Positions 8,219-17,175 of a stretch of DNA of 39,734 nt are shown one piece after another. The stretch covers positions 1 through 39,734 of the forward strand of contig JAKRWB010000159.1 in NCBI GenBank assembly GCA_022353185.1, written 5' to 3'. The stretch comes from ANME-2 cluster archaeon. Lineage in GTDB: Archaea > Halobacteriota > Methanosarcinia > Methanosarcinales > Methanocomedenaceae. The notes under the pieces are model-generated. The model was given only the letters and a program-made list of their open reading frames with translations, was not told where the DNA came from and made no database searches. The first letter of the stretch is position 1; each line of letters begins with the position of its first letter. The position numbers and the translations under genes were made by a program.

Positions 8219-8403
8219 TAGGTATAACCTTAAATCGGCCATATGCTGAAGGACAATGCGCCCTTATTCTTGAACTCCGTTTTATTGGTGTTATCACTGC
8301 TTTTCACACACTTCTGAGGCTGCAAGAACATAACAATATTATGTTCGAGGGGGCGGCTGGTGAGCGGACACGGGCGTTTATTGAGGGGGAGATGGTATGT
8401 TGA
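8200..8403 (+). other. Start-less open frame, possible gene remnant
   Basis: A frame open from about 8200 to the TGA at 8401-8403 reads as plausible protein, with segments such as LRFIGVITAFHTLLRLQEHNN and FEGAAGERTRAFIEGEMV. It has no start codon until an internal ATG near the end. The G+C-rich 3' part contrasts with the AT-rich DNA after it. It may be a decayed gene or chance; I do not recognise it. The rest of 8219-8480 shows nothing else. Confidence 0.25.
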
Positions 8404-8472
8404 TGGGTCTGACTATCCTAAAACAATATCAAAAAATATAATAATCCATATCAACATTATATTTTTATACCT

Positions 8473-8560
8473 GTGAAAATATGAACCAGGACATATCCAG
8501 TATCGCTTTATTTTAACGGTGAAAATATGAATCAAGACATATCTAGTATCGCTTTATTTA
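8473..8560 (+). repeat. Tandem duplication of the NYN gene 5' end
   Basis: The 42 bases at 8473-8514 recur at 8519-8560, an offset of 46. Both copies include GTGAAAATATGAA and the first eleven codons of the NYN gene. The first copy is closed by TAA at 8514-8516, encoding MNQDISSIALF and stop. The differences within the eleven codons (AAC/AAT, CAG/CAA, TCC/TCT) are all synonymous. Confidence 0.85.
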
Positions 8561-9579
8561 TTGATTTTGAGAACATAAAAAAAGGTGTGGAAAAAAATTT
8601 TAAAAAAGATGTAGATATACAGATTATTGTAGATAAATTAGCCGAATTTGGAACACTCGTTGTTCGCAAAGCTTATTCAGATTGGTCTCAAAATGTAAAA
8701 TATAAAACCATTCTCTTACAATCGGGCATTGAGTTAATCGAAAGATCCAACTTGGTCGAAGGTAAAAATGGTGCCGATATAAAACTTGCAATTGATGCTG
8801 TAGAGTTAGCATTACGAAATACTTACATTGGTACATTCGCAATAGTTTCAGGGGATAGTGATTTTTTATCACTAATTCAAAAATTGAGGGAATATAATAA
8901 AAAAGTTATCGTTGTTGGAGGGAAGGGATTTACTAGTAAATTTATACCAAAGAGTTGTGATGAATATATTTCATATGAAAATCTCTTAAATATTGACAAA
9001 GAAAATTTTAGGCCACCTGATGATATTATTAATTTATTGAATCGATCTATACGAGTGCTTATGGAACAAGGGAAAGGACTGGATGCTTCGGGTGTTAAAA
9101 GTAAGATGAGGAATTTTGAACCAACCTTTGATGAAAAAAATTATGGGTTCGATGGATTTAATAAATTTATAGATTATATTAGTGATAATAAAATTCTTCC
9201 TATTAAAAAAATATGGAGATATGATGCATGGCATATTGAATATATTTCAGAAGAATGGACTAAGACAAATAAAAGTAATGATAATCAAATTGGAACTCAG
9301 ATCCCATCAAAAGATGAATGGAAAATAATCTTGAATATAATAAATGAAGCATTTAATGATGGAAAAACAATTCAAATAACCGATATTTTTATAAAAAATC
9401 ATTTGATAATGGAGAAGTATAATGGCTTATTACCTTTAAACGAATCAAGTATTGATAGAGCTTTCAATGATTTGATTAGCCTCGATATTCTAAAAAAAGA
9501 CCAAAATGGAATAATTTCCCGATCTGAAAATTATGATGTTAATGTAAAGCGCCATCTTCTATTGTCTTCTGACAAATAA
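8527..9579 (+). CDS. NYN-domain nuclease with LOTUS/OST-HTH domain
   Basis: A 350-aa protein. The N-terminal NYN (PIN-like) domain spans about residues 1-150. Its acidic motifs are FIDFEN (11-16), GADIKLAIDA (about 82-91) and VSGDSDF (about 107-113), the expected metal-binding aspartates. Residues about 165-245 resemble an OST-HTH/LOTUS RNA-binding domain, ending in the YGFDGFNKFIDYISDNKIL pattern. A third helical region (270-335) looks like another winged helix. NYN-LOTUS proteins are thought to cleave or process RNA; the target is unknown. Base composition is markedly more AT-rich than the flanking chaperone genes, which fits acquisition by transfer. The gene stands alone. Confidence 0.85.
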   Translation: MNQDISSIALFIDFENIKKGVEKNFKKDVDIQIIVDKLAEFGTLVVRKAYSDWSQNVKYKTILLQSGIELIERSNLVEGKNGADIKLAIDAVELALRNTYIGTFAIVSGDSDFLSLIQKLREYNKKVIVVGGKGFTSKFIPKSCDEYISYENLLNIDKENFRPPDDIINLLNRSIRVLMEQGKGLDASGVKSKMRNFEPTFDEKNYGFDGFNKFIDYISDNKILPIKKIWRYDAWHIEYISEEWTKTNKSNDNQIGTQIPSKDEWKIILNIINEAFNDGKTIQITDIFIKNHLIMEKYNGLLPLNESSIDRAFNDLISLDILKKDQNGIISRSENYDVNVKRHLLLSSDK

Positions 9580-9667
9580 AAAAAGCATTTAGCAATATAG
9601 GTGCAGATGAAACCAAATAGAGTCGTAATCATTAATAATAACTCATCACCACTCCACACCCGTTACT

Positions 9668-9711
9668 ATTATATAGAAGTACAAACAGTTAGAAGTGTTC
9701 TTATTATATAG
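9668..9711 (+). promoter_or_regulatory. Tandem TATA boxes upstream of the thermosome gene
   Basis: The sequence TTATATAG occurs twice, at 9669-9676 and 9704-9711, 35 bp apart and in near-identical context (ATTATATAGA). With the usual spacing of about 25 bp, start points near 9695-9700 and 9730-9735 are expected, both ahead of the ATG at 9751. A heat-shock role is inference. The ribosome site GGAGGA lies at about 9736. Confidence 0.5.
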
Positions 9712-9750
9712 ATAATATCATTTAGTTAATATCTTTGGAGGAAATAATCG

Positions 9751-11403
9751 ATGGCAGGAATGGGCGGACAGCCAATAATTATCATTGACCCGAGCAAATC
9801 AAGGACGACAGGCCGGGATGCACAATCCATGAACATTACAGCAGCAAAAGCAATTGCGGATGCCGTGAAAACCACACTTGGTCCAAAAGGAATGGACAAG
9901 ATGATGGTAAACGCTGTAGGTGATGTCATGATAACCAATGACGGTGCAGCTATTTTAAAGCAAATGGATGTGCAGCATCCGGCTGCCATGATGATGGTAC
10001 AGATATCAAAGACCCAGGAACAGGAAGTCGGAGATGGCACCACCAGTGCAGTTGTGCTCGCAGGCGAACTCCTTACCCAGGCCCAGAAATTGATAGAACT
10101 TGAGGTCCATCCCACATTGATCGTCAGCGGATACAAACTGGCAGCAAAAAAAGCACAGGAAATCATGAAATCCATTGCCATCCAGGTTACAGATGATGAC
10201 AATGACATACTGAGAAAGATTGCTCTTACCGCACTTTCTGGAAAAGGTAGCGAGATTGCCCATGATAGTCTGGCAGACCTTTGTGTGGAAGCCATCAAGA
10301 CAATAACAGATAAGTCCCAGACCGATATCAAACATAACATCCAGATCATCCATCAAAAAGGTGGCTCGATCAAAGATACCAAACTCATCAAGGGTATGGT
10401 CATAGACAAGGCCCGGGCTGACAAGAACATGCCCAAATTGATAAAAAATGCGAAGATTGCTGTGCTGGACGTGGGTATTGAAGTACAGAAGACCTCTACA
10501 AGTTCCAAGATAAAGATATCCACTGTGGAACAGCTGGATGAGGCATACCATGAAGAATACCAGACCGTAAAGGACCAGGTGGACAGCCTGGTTAAAGCCG
10601 GAGTGAACGTGCTTGTCACAGAGAAAGGTATTGATGATATTTCCCTTCATTATCTGGGTAAACAGAACATCCTGGCCATAAGAAGGGTGAAAGAAGACGA
10701 CATTACAAGAATCGTCCGTGCCACAGGTGCCGTTTTACGCTCTAACACCACGGATTTTTCCCCAGATGACCTGGGTGCAGCACAAATCGTGGAAGAAAGG
10801 GGAGTTGGGAACTACAAGATGATGTATTTCGAAGGTTGCGATAACCCCAAAGCTGTTACCATAATAGTACACAGCGGTGCTGAGTATATCACTGAAGAAG
10901 TGGAACGAGCTCTTGACGATGCCCTTAGTGTGGTCAAGGTAGTGCTGGATGAAAAGAATGTGCTGTTTGGAGGGGGCGCACCTGAGGTTGAAACAGCCAT
11001 GCAGCTGCGCGAGTACGCTTCATCCATGCAGGGACGTGAACAACTGGCAGTTTCAGCATTTGCCGATGCAATGGAAGGACTTCCCCGTGCTCTTGCAGAG
11101 AATGGAGGACTTGACCCGGTGGATGTTCTGGTGGAAATGCGCTATGAGCATAAGAAAGGCAACAAGACCGTTGGCCTGAACGCAATTACCGGCAAGGTCA
11201 TGGATATGAAGGATACCAGTGTGGTTGAGCCGTTGAAGGTGAAGGTCCAGTCAATTAAATCTGCCACTGATGCGGCCTCAATGATACTGAGAGTGGATGA
11301 TGTATTCGCATCTAAGTACACTGGACTCATGGACGTCAAACCCGAACACAGGGTAGATAGTTATGATGGTATCCAGGCACCCGATATTGGGGACGATTAT
11401 TAG
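9751..11403 (+). CDS. thsA: Thermosome subunit (group II chaperonin)
   Basis: A 550-aa subunit of the archaeal cytosolic group II chaperonin, an ATP-driven double ring with a built-in lid. The signature motifs are present: TLGPKGMDKMMV, MITNDGAAILKQMDVQHPAA, VGDGTTSAVVLAGELL near the N-terminus and LFGGGAPEVE in the C-terminal equatorial part. The length is typical. The C-terminus ends in DIGDDY without the common Gly-Met tail. The start is fixed by GGAGGA eight bases upstream. It is followed after 51 bp by grpE on the same strand, so group II chaperonin and the Hsp70 system may share a transcript here. The subunit type (alpha, beta or gamma) is not certain. Confidence 0.95.
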   Translation: MAGMGGQPIIIIDPSKSRTTGRDAQSMNITAAKAIADAVKTTLGPKGMDKMMVNAVGDVMITNDGAAILKQMDVQHPAAMMMVQISKTQEQEVGDGTTSAVVLAGELLTQAQKLIELEVHPTLIVSGYKLAAKKAQEIMKSIAIQVTDDDNDILRKIALTALSGKGSEIAHDSLADLCVEAIKTITDKSQTDIKHNIQIIHQKGGSIKDTKLIKGMVIDKARADKNMPKLIKNAKIAVLDVGIEVQKTSTSSKIKISTVEQLDEAYHEEYQTVKDQVDSLVKAGVNVLVTEKGIDDISLHYLGKQNILAIRRVKEDDITRIVRATGAVLRSNTTDFSPDDLGAAQIVEERGVGNYKMMYFEGCDNPKAVTIIVHSGAEYITEEVERALDDALSVVKVVLDEKNVLFGGGAPEVETAMQLREYASSMQGREQLAVSAFADAMEGLPRALAENGGLDPVDVLVEMRYEHKKGNKTVGLNAITGKVMDMKDTSVVEPLKVKVQSIKSATDAASMILRVDDVFASKYTGLMDVKPEHRVDSYDGIQAPDIGDDY

Positions 11404-11454
11404 AACAGGGGATTGTCACGAAAGTATTGAATCAGTATCCAGTAGGGGCATGAA

Positions 11455-12084
11455 ATGAAAAAGAGGAAAAAGGTTGAGGTTGACCTATCAAAAGATGAGA
11501 TAAATGAAACTGAGGAAGAGATAACGACGCAGGAAGACCAGAAACAGAGCATCGCAAATGGGGAAATGGCGGTTGGGGAATGGGCAGCAGAAGGGGTTGA
11601 GGAACGATCAGTGGAAGAATTAGCCCATGAGCTGGATGAATCCAGGGGACTTGCGTTAGATTACCTGAACCATCTCCAGCGGCTTACCGCAGAGTTTGAC
11701 AATTACAAAAAACGGATGGATAGAGAACGGGCAGAGATTATCGAATATGCAAGCTTTGACCTTGTAGCAGAACTCATCGATGTGATGGAGAATATGGAGC
11801 GGGGGATTGCCAGTGCCAGGGAGTCCCAGGACAGGGATTCTATTTTGAAGGGAATGGAGATGGTATATAACCAGTTGAAAACAATCCTTGAATCAAGGGG
11901 TCTTGAACCTATTGATGCAGTGGGGCAGAAGTTCGACCATCACTGTCATGAAGCAATGATGAAGATACTCTCTGATGAGTATCCTGACAATACTGTGATA
12001 GAAGAGTTCCAGCGGGGATACAGGATTAAGAACAGAGTGGTTCGATATTCAAAGGTAAAGTTATCAGAGAATAAAGAGAAATAG
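11455..12084 (+). CDS. grpE: GrpE nucleotide exchange factor
   Basis: A 209-aa co-chaperone that releases ADP from DnaK. It has an acidic, low-complexity N-terminus (about residues 1-55), a long coiled-coil helix containing LNHLQRLTAEFDNYKKRMDRE, and a C-terminal beta domain with VGQKFDHHCHEAMM and FQRGYRIKNRVVRYSKVKL, all diagnostic of GrpE. It lies between the thermosome gene and dnaK (50 bp gap) in the bacterial-like order grpE-dnaK-dnaJ. Archaeal Hsp70 systems are generally regarded as acquired from bacteria. Confidence 0.95.
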   Translation: MKKRKKVEVDLSKDEINETEEEITTQEDQKQSIANGEMAVGEWAAEGVEERSVEELAHELDESRGLALDYLNHLQRLTAEFDNYKKRMDRERAEIIEYASFDLVAELIDVMENMERGIASARESQDRDSILKGMEMVYNQLKTILESRGLEPIDAVGQKFDHHCHEAMMKILSDEYPDNTVIEEFQRGYRIKNRVVRYSKVKLSENKEK

Positions 12085-12134
12085 TTGATAAATATAAGAA
12101 TGTACTATTCTAAACAGATGAGGTGAATTATTAA

Positions 12135-13994
12135 ATGGCAAAAATAATAGGAATTGACCTGGGAACCAGCAATTCGGCGGCAGCAGCTTTTATAGGTGGC
12201 CGTCCTACGATAATACCCAGTGCAGAAGGCACAAGTGTTGGCGGAAAGGCATTCCCGTCAGTGGTGGCTTTCACCAAGGATGGGCAGAAACTGGTTGGAG
12301 AACCAGCTCGCAGACAGGCGGTAAGCAATCCTGAAGGCACTATCATGGCCATCAAGCGGAAGATGGGCACGGGTGAAAAGGTTGATGTCAGGGGCAAGGA
12401 ATTCACTCCCCAGGATATTTCTGCCTTTATTCTGCAGAAAATTAAGCAGGATGCAGAAGCACACCTTGGTGATAAGGTGGAGAAGGCGGTCATAACCGTA
12501 CCTGCATATTTTAATGATAACCAGCGACAGGCCACCAAGGATGCAGGTGAGATTGCAGGTCTTGAAGTAGTGCGTATTATCAATGAACCTACTGCTGCTT
12601 CGTTGGCATACGGACTTGATAAGAAGGGTGACCAGGAAATACTTGTATATGATTTTGGTGGCGGTACCCTTGATGTTACTATTATGGAAATGGGCGGAGG
12701 TGTGTTCGAGGTAAAATCCACGTCAGGCGATACCCAGCTTGGCGGTACTGATATGGATCAAATACTCATAGATTACATTGCCGAGGATTTCAAATCAAAA
12801 GAAGGAATTGACCTTAGGAAAGATAAGACCGCTGTACAACGCCTGCGAGAAGCTGCAGAGAAGGCCAAGATCGAACTTTCGACCACTATGCAGACTTCCA
12901 TCAACCTGCCGTTCATTACTGCTGACCAGGCAGGACCAAAGCATCTTGAGATGAGCCTTACAAGATCCAAACTGGAAGAACTGGTCATGCCTGTAATAGT
13001 GAAAACACGACAGCCTTTGGAACAGGCTATCAAGGATGCAGGAATGAAGACATCTGATATCACCACTGTCATTTTGGTGGGTGGACCCACCCGGATGCCT
13101 GTGGTGAAGAAGTTCGTGAGTGATGTGGTTGGCAGGGAGCCGGAACGCGGTGTTGACCCCATGGAATGTGTGGCTATGGGTGCAGCAATCCAGGCCGGTG
13201 TACTGGAAGGTGAGGTCAAGGATGTGCTGCTGCTTGACGTAACACCGCTGTCACTTGGTATCGAGACCCTGGGTGGTGTGTCAACCCAGCTCATCGAGCG
13301 CAATACCACTATTCCTACCAGGAAGAGCCAGATATTCAGCACGGCTGCTGATAACCAGACCTCAGTGGACATTCATGTGCTCCAGGGTGAGCGTGCCATG
13401 GCAGCAGACAATACTACGCTGGGACGGTTCACTCTTGTAGGAATTCCAATGGCGCCGAGGGGTATTCCCCAGATAGAGGTGACTTTTGACATTGATGCAA
13501 ATGGTATCATTCACGTGACTGCCAAGGATCTGGGTACCAATAAGGAGCAGAAGATAACCATCACTTCCACTCATAAGCTTTCAGAGGAAGATATCAAGAA
13601 GAAGATGGATGATGCCAAGCAGTATGAGGAAGAGGATAAGAGGATAAAGGAACTGATCGAGATAAAGAATCAGGCAGATACCCTGGCCTATACTACTGAG
13701 AAAGCCCTGTCCGACCTGGGTGACAAGGTATCTGAGGAAGAGCGCAACTCCATCACAGAGAAGGTAGCTAAGACAAGGGAATCCATCGCCAGCGATAACA
13801 AGGATACTATCCAGACAGCCATCGATGAACTCACCAAGGAGATGCAGAAAATCAGTACTAAGATATACGAGCAGGCCGCACAAGAGCAGGCGGCTGCTGG
13901 TGCTAAGGCTTCGGGATCAGAAAATGAAGGTGAGGCCAGTGATGATAATGTGGTAGATGCTGAGTACGAAGTTGTAGACGAGGACAAGGATTAA
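12135..13994 (+). CDS. dnaK: DnaK (Hsp70) chaperone
   Basis: A 619-aa Hsp70. The ATPase domain opens with IIGIDLGTSNSAAA and contains VPAYFNDNQRQATKDAG, NEPTAASLAYGLDKK, YDFGGGTLDVTI and VGGPTRMPVVK. The DVTPLSLGIETLGG linker leads to the peptide-binding domain (about residues 360-500) and a helical lid with an acidic C-terminal tail. DnaK binds exposed hydrophobic peptides in an ATP cycle driven by DnaJ and GrpE. The start is supported by GAGGTGA about nine bases upstream. The N-terminus lacks the roughly 24-residue insertion typical of Gram-negative DnaK, as is usual for archaeal and Gram-positive forms. Confidence 0.97.
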   Translation: MAKIIGIDLGTSNSAAAAFIGGRPTIIPSAEGTSVGGKAFPSVVAFTKDGQKLVGEPARRQAVSNPEGTIMAIKRKMGTGEKVDVRGKEFTPQDISAFILQKIKQDAEAHLGDKVEKAVITVPAYFNDNQRQATKDAGEIAGLEVVRIINEPTAASLAYGLDKKGDQEILVYDFGGGTLDVTIMEMGGGVFEVKSTSGDTQLGGTDMDQILIDYIAEDFKSKEGIDLRKDKTAVQRLREAAEKAKIELSTTMQTSINLPFITADQAGPKHLEMSLTRSKLEELVMPVIVKTRQPLEQAIKDAGMKTSDITTVILVGGPTRMPVVKKFVSDVVGREPERGVDPMECVAMGAAIQAGVLEGEVKDVLLLDVTPLSLGIETLGGVSTQLIERNTTIPTRKSQIFSTAADNQTSVDIHVLQGERAMAADNTTLGRFTLVGIPMAPRGIPQIEVTFDIDANGIIHVTAKDLGTNKEQKITITSTHKLSEEDIKKKMDDAKQYEEEDKRIKELIEIKNQADTLAYTTEKALSDLGDKVSEEERNSITEKVAKTRESIASDNKDTIQTAIDELTKEMQKISTKIYEQAAQEQAAAGAKASGSENEGEASDDNVVDAEYEVVDEDKD

Positions 13995-14006
13995 TTACTA
14001 ATCCTT

Positions 14007-14034
14007 ATCCTTTTTTTTATTTTTTTTTAAAAAC
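14007..14034 (+). terminator. T-rich tract between dnaK and dnaJ
   Basis: Two runs of eight or more T separated by one A (near 14011-14028) directly follow dnaK. Archaeal RNA polymerase terminates on T-rich DNA, so this may reduce read-through into dnaJ. Without transcript data it remains a candidate. Confidence 0.4.
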
Positions 14035-14043
14035 TGATCCCAC

Positions 14044-15207
14044 ATGGCTGACAAACGCGATTATTACGACATACTTGGTGTTGACAAGAAGATTTCCGGA
14101 GATGAACTGAAGAAGGCTTACAGGAAGCTGGCCCTGGAGTACCATCCGGACCGCAACAAGGATGCTGGGGCTGAGGAGAAGTTCAAGGAGATAAGCGAAG
14201 CTTACGGTGTGCTTAGTGATTCTGAAAAGCGTGCCAAGTATGACCAGTATGGGCATGCAGGTGTTGACGGGCGCTGGAGCCAGGAGGATATTTTCAGGGG
14301 TGTGAACTTTGAGGACATTTTCAGGGGTTCTGGTGGAGGTGGTGGCGGTTTTAGTAGCAGTATCTTTGATTCTATCTTTGGCGGTGGAAGCCGCAGGCGT
14401 GGCGGACCCCAACGGGGTTCCGACCTGAGGATCGATCTTGCCATAATATTTGAGGAAGCCTACAAAGGAGTCGAAAAATCCATCAAACTGCCCAGGACCG
14501 AGAATTGTTCCACCTGCGGCGGTAGTGGTGCCAAACCAGGCACTGACCCCCAGACCTGTAAGACCTGCGGCGGTAGCGGACAGGCAACCCGTGCACAGCA
14601 GACGCCGTTTGGGCAGTTCATGACCACCAGCACCTGTCCCACCTGCCGAGGCAGGGGTAAAGTGGTGGATGACCCGTGTACTGAATGCCATGGCAGTGGT
14701 AAGGTGCAAAAGAAGCGCACGATAAAGGTGAAAGTGCCTGCCGGTATTGAAAGCGGTTCACGCATGCGAGTATCTGGCGAGGGCGAGCACGGCTCTGCAG
14801 GTGGGCCTCCGGGTGATCTGTTCGTGGATCTTTATGTAAAACCCCACTCGTTGTTCAAGCGTGTGGGTAATGATGTTGTGGTTGGGGCGGATATCAATTT
14901 TACCCAGGCAGCGCTGGGTGATGAGATTATGGTGCCCACTGTGGACGGTAAGGTGAAGTTGAAGGTTCCTGCCGGTACACAGACGGGGGCCACGTTCAGG
15001 GTTAAGGATAAGGGCATGCCCAATATCCATGGATACGGGCAGGGGGATTTGCATGTGCAGGTGAATGTGAAGGTTCCTAAGAAACTTGATTCGAAACAAA
15101 AGGAATTACTGAGGGAGTTTGCGAAAGCCAGTGGGGAGAAGCCTCTAAAGGAGAATGAGAAGGGGCTGTTTGAGAAGGTTGTTGATGGGGTAAAGGATAA
15201 GATTTAA
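14044..15207 (+). CDS. dnaJ: DnaJ (Hsp40) co-chaperone
   Basis: A 387-aa type I J-protein. The J-domain occupies residues about 5-70 with YYDILGVDK and the HPD tripeptide in YHPDRNKDAG. A Gly-Phe-rich linker (about 85-120) follows. The zinc domain has four CxxCxGxG repeats: CSTCGGSG, CKTCGGSG, CPTCRGRG and CTECHGSG. The C-terminal client-binding domain is complete. DnaJ delivers substrates to DnaK and stimulates its ATPase. It follows dnaK by 49 bp across a T-rich tract. No clear ribosome site precedes the ATG, so translation may rely on a leaderless or short-leader transcript. Confidence 0.97.
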   Translation: MADKRDYYDILGVDKKISGDELKKAYRKLALEYHPDRNKDAGAEEKFKEISEAYGVLSDSEKRAKYDQYGHAGVDGRWSQEDIFRGVNFEDIFRGSGGGGGGFSSSIFDSIFGGGSRRRGGPQRGSDLRIDLAIIFEEAYKGVEKSIKLPRTENCSTCGGSGAKPGTDPQTCKTCGGSGQATRAQQTPFGQFMTTSTCPTCRGRGKVVDDPCTECHGSGKVQKKRTIKVKVPAGIESGSRMRVSGEGEHGSAGGPPGDLFVDLYVKPHSLFKRVGNDVVVGADINFTQAALGDEIMVPTVDGKVKLKVPAGTQTGATFRVKDKGMPNIHGYGQGDLHVQVNVKVPKKLDSKQKELLREFAKASGEKPLKENEKGLFEKVVDGVKDKI

Positions 15208-15374
15208 AGGGATTAAAATTAAGGTTAGAATCTCTTTAAATGGGAAATGCAACTACCAGTAATTAAGCAGTGGAGAAATGTTATGCTACTGTCGCTTCTG
15301 ATTTCTTAGTTTTTCTTGCATCTACCAGATTTGATTTTTCTTTATCGTGCTTAATTTCGAAGGAAGGTTTAGAT

Positions 15375-15506
15375 GAAATGGGAAGAATCAGAAAAACTAC
15401 TCTTACTATTGGAGAAGAGAAAATTGAAAAGCTTACAGTTTTCACAAAAGAACATAAAGAGATTTTGAAAAAGTTGGGTTTGGAAGAAGGACTATTTCAT
15501 ATGTAG
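15375..15506 (+). pseudogene. Short ORF, possible transposase C-terminal remnant
   Basis: A 43-aa frame from an ATG at 15375 reads MGRIRKTTLTIGEEKIEKL and ends KEILKKLGLEEGLFHM. The basic strand followed by a TKEHKEILKKLG helix is reminiscent of the C-terminus of IS4/IS1634-type transposases, by memory only. The frame extends upstream to 15270 without a recognisable domain. No inverted repeats or transposase core lie nearby. The stretch 15507-15899 that follows holds no supported gene. Confidence 0.3.
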
Positions 15507-15899
15507 TCTATAAAACCCGGAATGTCAGGTTATAAGTTTCTCTTTAACATCGTTTGGGTAATTTCATGATTTAAGATAAATTGACAAACATGCCATTTCA
15601 CGGCATGGATCAATGGATGGGATGTACGGGATGAAAAATCACTTCGTATACGGCCTGAAATCCACCTCCACCCTACATCATAAAAACATATCATAATAAT
15701 TCTAACCAACCCCTGCATTTCAACTGGAAAATATATCATCAGATATATAATAATTGCCATCATTATCATAAGGTTCCACACGAAATGATGGGGTACATAC
15801 ATAAACAGTTTATACTGAGGTCGCATTGCTTCATCGAAGGTACACAAAAAATAGAAATTAACACAAATCATTACCTGACAATAAAAGGGGGAAATAATC

Positions 15900-16211
15900 C
15901 TGACCGAAAAAATAGTCACAGCACAACTCCAGATAGCAGTCCTGGGAGGCGGAAACGACTCCCTAAGCCATTACATCTCAACCGCAATAAAAGCACTGGA
16001 CAAAAAAAATGTACAGTACCAGGTCACACCTATGGGCACGGCCATACAAGCAGGTAGCCTAGACGAGATATTCGATGCATGCAAAGCAGCTCATGAAGCT
16101 GTATTGGATATGGGCGTTAACCGGGTATTGACCAACATAACGATTGATCACCGGCTGCAAGGCTGTAAAGGATTGGACGAAAAAGTGCAATCAGTTAATT
16201 TAAAGCTGTAA
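15900..16211 (+). CDS. MTH1187-like (thiamine-binding superfamily) protein with probable CTG start
   Basis: A 103-aa protein that reads in one frame from CTG at 15900 to TAA at 16209-16211. Its sequence (IVTAQLQIAVLGGGNDSLSHYI, YQVTPMGTAIQAG, LDEIFDACKAAHEAVLDMGVNRV, TNITIDHR) matches the MTH1187/YkoF-like family of small ferredoxin-fold proteins, some of which bind thiamine. The frame has an in-frame TAA eight codons before the CTG and no ATG, GTG or TTG before the conserved N-terminus. A run GGGGG eight bases upstream of CTG is a good ribosome site. It lies 46 bp upstream of RNase Z on the same strand. Confidence 0.75.
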   Translation: MTEKIVTAQLQIAVLGGGNDSLSHYISTAIKALDKKNVQYQVTPMGTAIQAGSLDEIFDACKAAHEAVLDMGVNRVLTNITIDHRLQGCKGLDEKVQSVNLKL

Positions 16212-16234
16212 GGACGAAAGGAATTATTTAATAG

Positions 16235-16257
16235 TATATATAACATAATATAGTACG
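16235..16257 (+). promoter_or_regulatory. TATA box for a probably leaderless RNase Z transcript
   Basis: TATATATAA at 16235-16243 is centred about 20 bp before the ATG at 16258. This spacing puts transcription start at or very near the start codon. No Shine-Dalgarno sequence lies in between, in line with a leaderless mRNA. Confidence 0.5.
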
Positions 16258-17175
16258 ATGCTTAAAGTAACATTCCTTGGTACCGGTGGCAGTGTACCAA
16301 CCCCAAAACGCAACCCGTCAGCTATTCTGGTAAACCGCAAGGGCGAGCTTATGCTGTTTGACTGCGGCGAAGGCACCCAGCAGCAGATGATGCGAGCCAA
16401 GACCGGAATGGGTAACCTGACCTCCATATTCATCACCCATTTTCATGGTGACCATATCCTTGGTATCCCGGGCCTGATTCAGACCATGAACTTTAACGGG
16501 CGTACAGAGCCCCTTAAAATATACGGTCCCCACTGGGTGAATGAATTCGTTCAGATGATGCTGGGAATAGGATTCTATAAATTGAAATATGAGATTCAGG
16601 CCATTGAATTACATCCAGGGGACAGGGTGGACAGGGGTGAGTACTTTATTGATGCTCTCAAGACCGAACATAGTGTACCGTCTATCGGTTTTGCTCTGAT
16701 AGAAGCAGACAGGCCCGGACGGTTCGACCGTGAAAAAGCCCTCGAACTTGGTATACCTCCCGGGCCACTATTCAAGCGACTGCATAATGGGGAGGATGTC
16801 GAAATCAACGGAAAAACCATAAAGAGCAGTGACGTTGTGGGCTCCTCAAGGCCTGGCCGGAAGATAGTATATTCTGGCGACACCAGGCCATGCAGTGGCG
16901 TTTTTGTAGCCAGCGACAAGGCAGACCTGCTCATCCATGACTCGACCCTTGCCGATGACATGGTGGACTGGGCCAAAGAGTCCATGCATTCCACGGCAGG
17001 CGAGGCGGCATCCCTGGCATCCCTTGCAAATGTGCACCAACTTGTGCTGACACATGTCAGCTCCCGGTATTCAGATGATACCTCACAGTTACTGGAAGAT
17101 GCCTTGCAGGAATTCAAAAATGTATGTGTCGCAGACGAGTTAATGGTTATCGAGATACCTTACCGCGACGCTTAG
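16258..17175 (+). CDS. rnz: Ribonuclease Z
   Basis: A 305-aa metallo-beta-lactamase-fold endonuclease that removes the 3' trailer from tRNA precursors. It shows FLGTGGSVPTPKRNPSA at the N-terminus, FDCGEGTQQQMM, the zinc motif THFHGDHILGIPG (about residues 60-72), the substrate-recognition arm GIPPGPLFKRLHNGE, YSGDTRP, and LTHVSSRY near the C-terminus. This is the short single-lobe form (ELAC1-like) usual in archaea. Its last 29 bases overlap the 3' end of the convergent phosphoesterase gene. Confidence 0.95.
   Translation: MLKVTFLGTGGSVPTPKRNPSAILVNRKGELMLFDCGEGTQQQMMRAKTGMGNLTSIFITHFHGDHILGIPGLIQTMNFNGRTEPLKIYGPHWVNEFVQMMLGIGFYKLKYEIQAIELHPGDRVDRGEYFIDALKTEHSVPSIGFALIEADRPGRFDREKALELGIPPGPLFKRLHNGEDVEINGKTIKSSDVVGSSRPGRKIVYSGDTRPCSGVFVASDKADLLIHDSTLADDMVDWAKESMHSTAGEAASLASLANVHQLVLTHVSSRYSDDTSQLLEDALQEFKNVCVADELMVIEIPYRDA

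Noticed and set aside
15530..15919. 129-aa minus-strand frame in 15507-15899
   Set aside because: The protein is a string of Met, Ile, Phe and Tyr without domain pattern, and its start overlaps the well supported MTH1187-like gene on the other strand.
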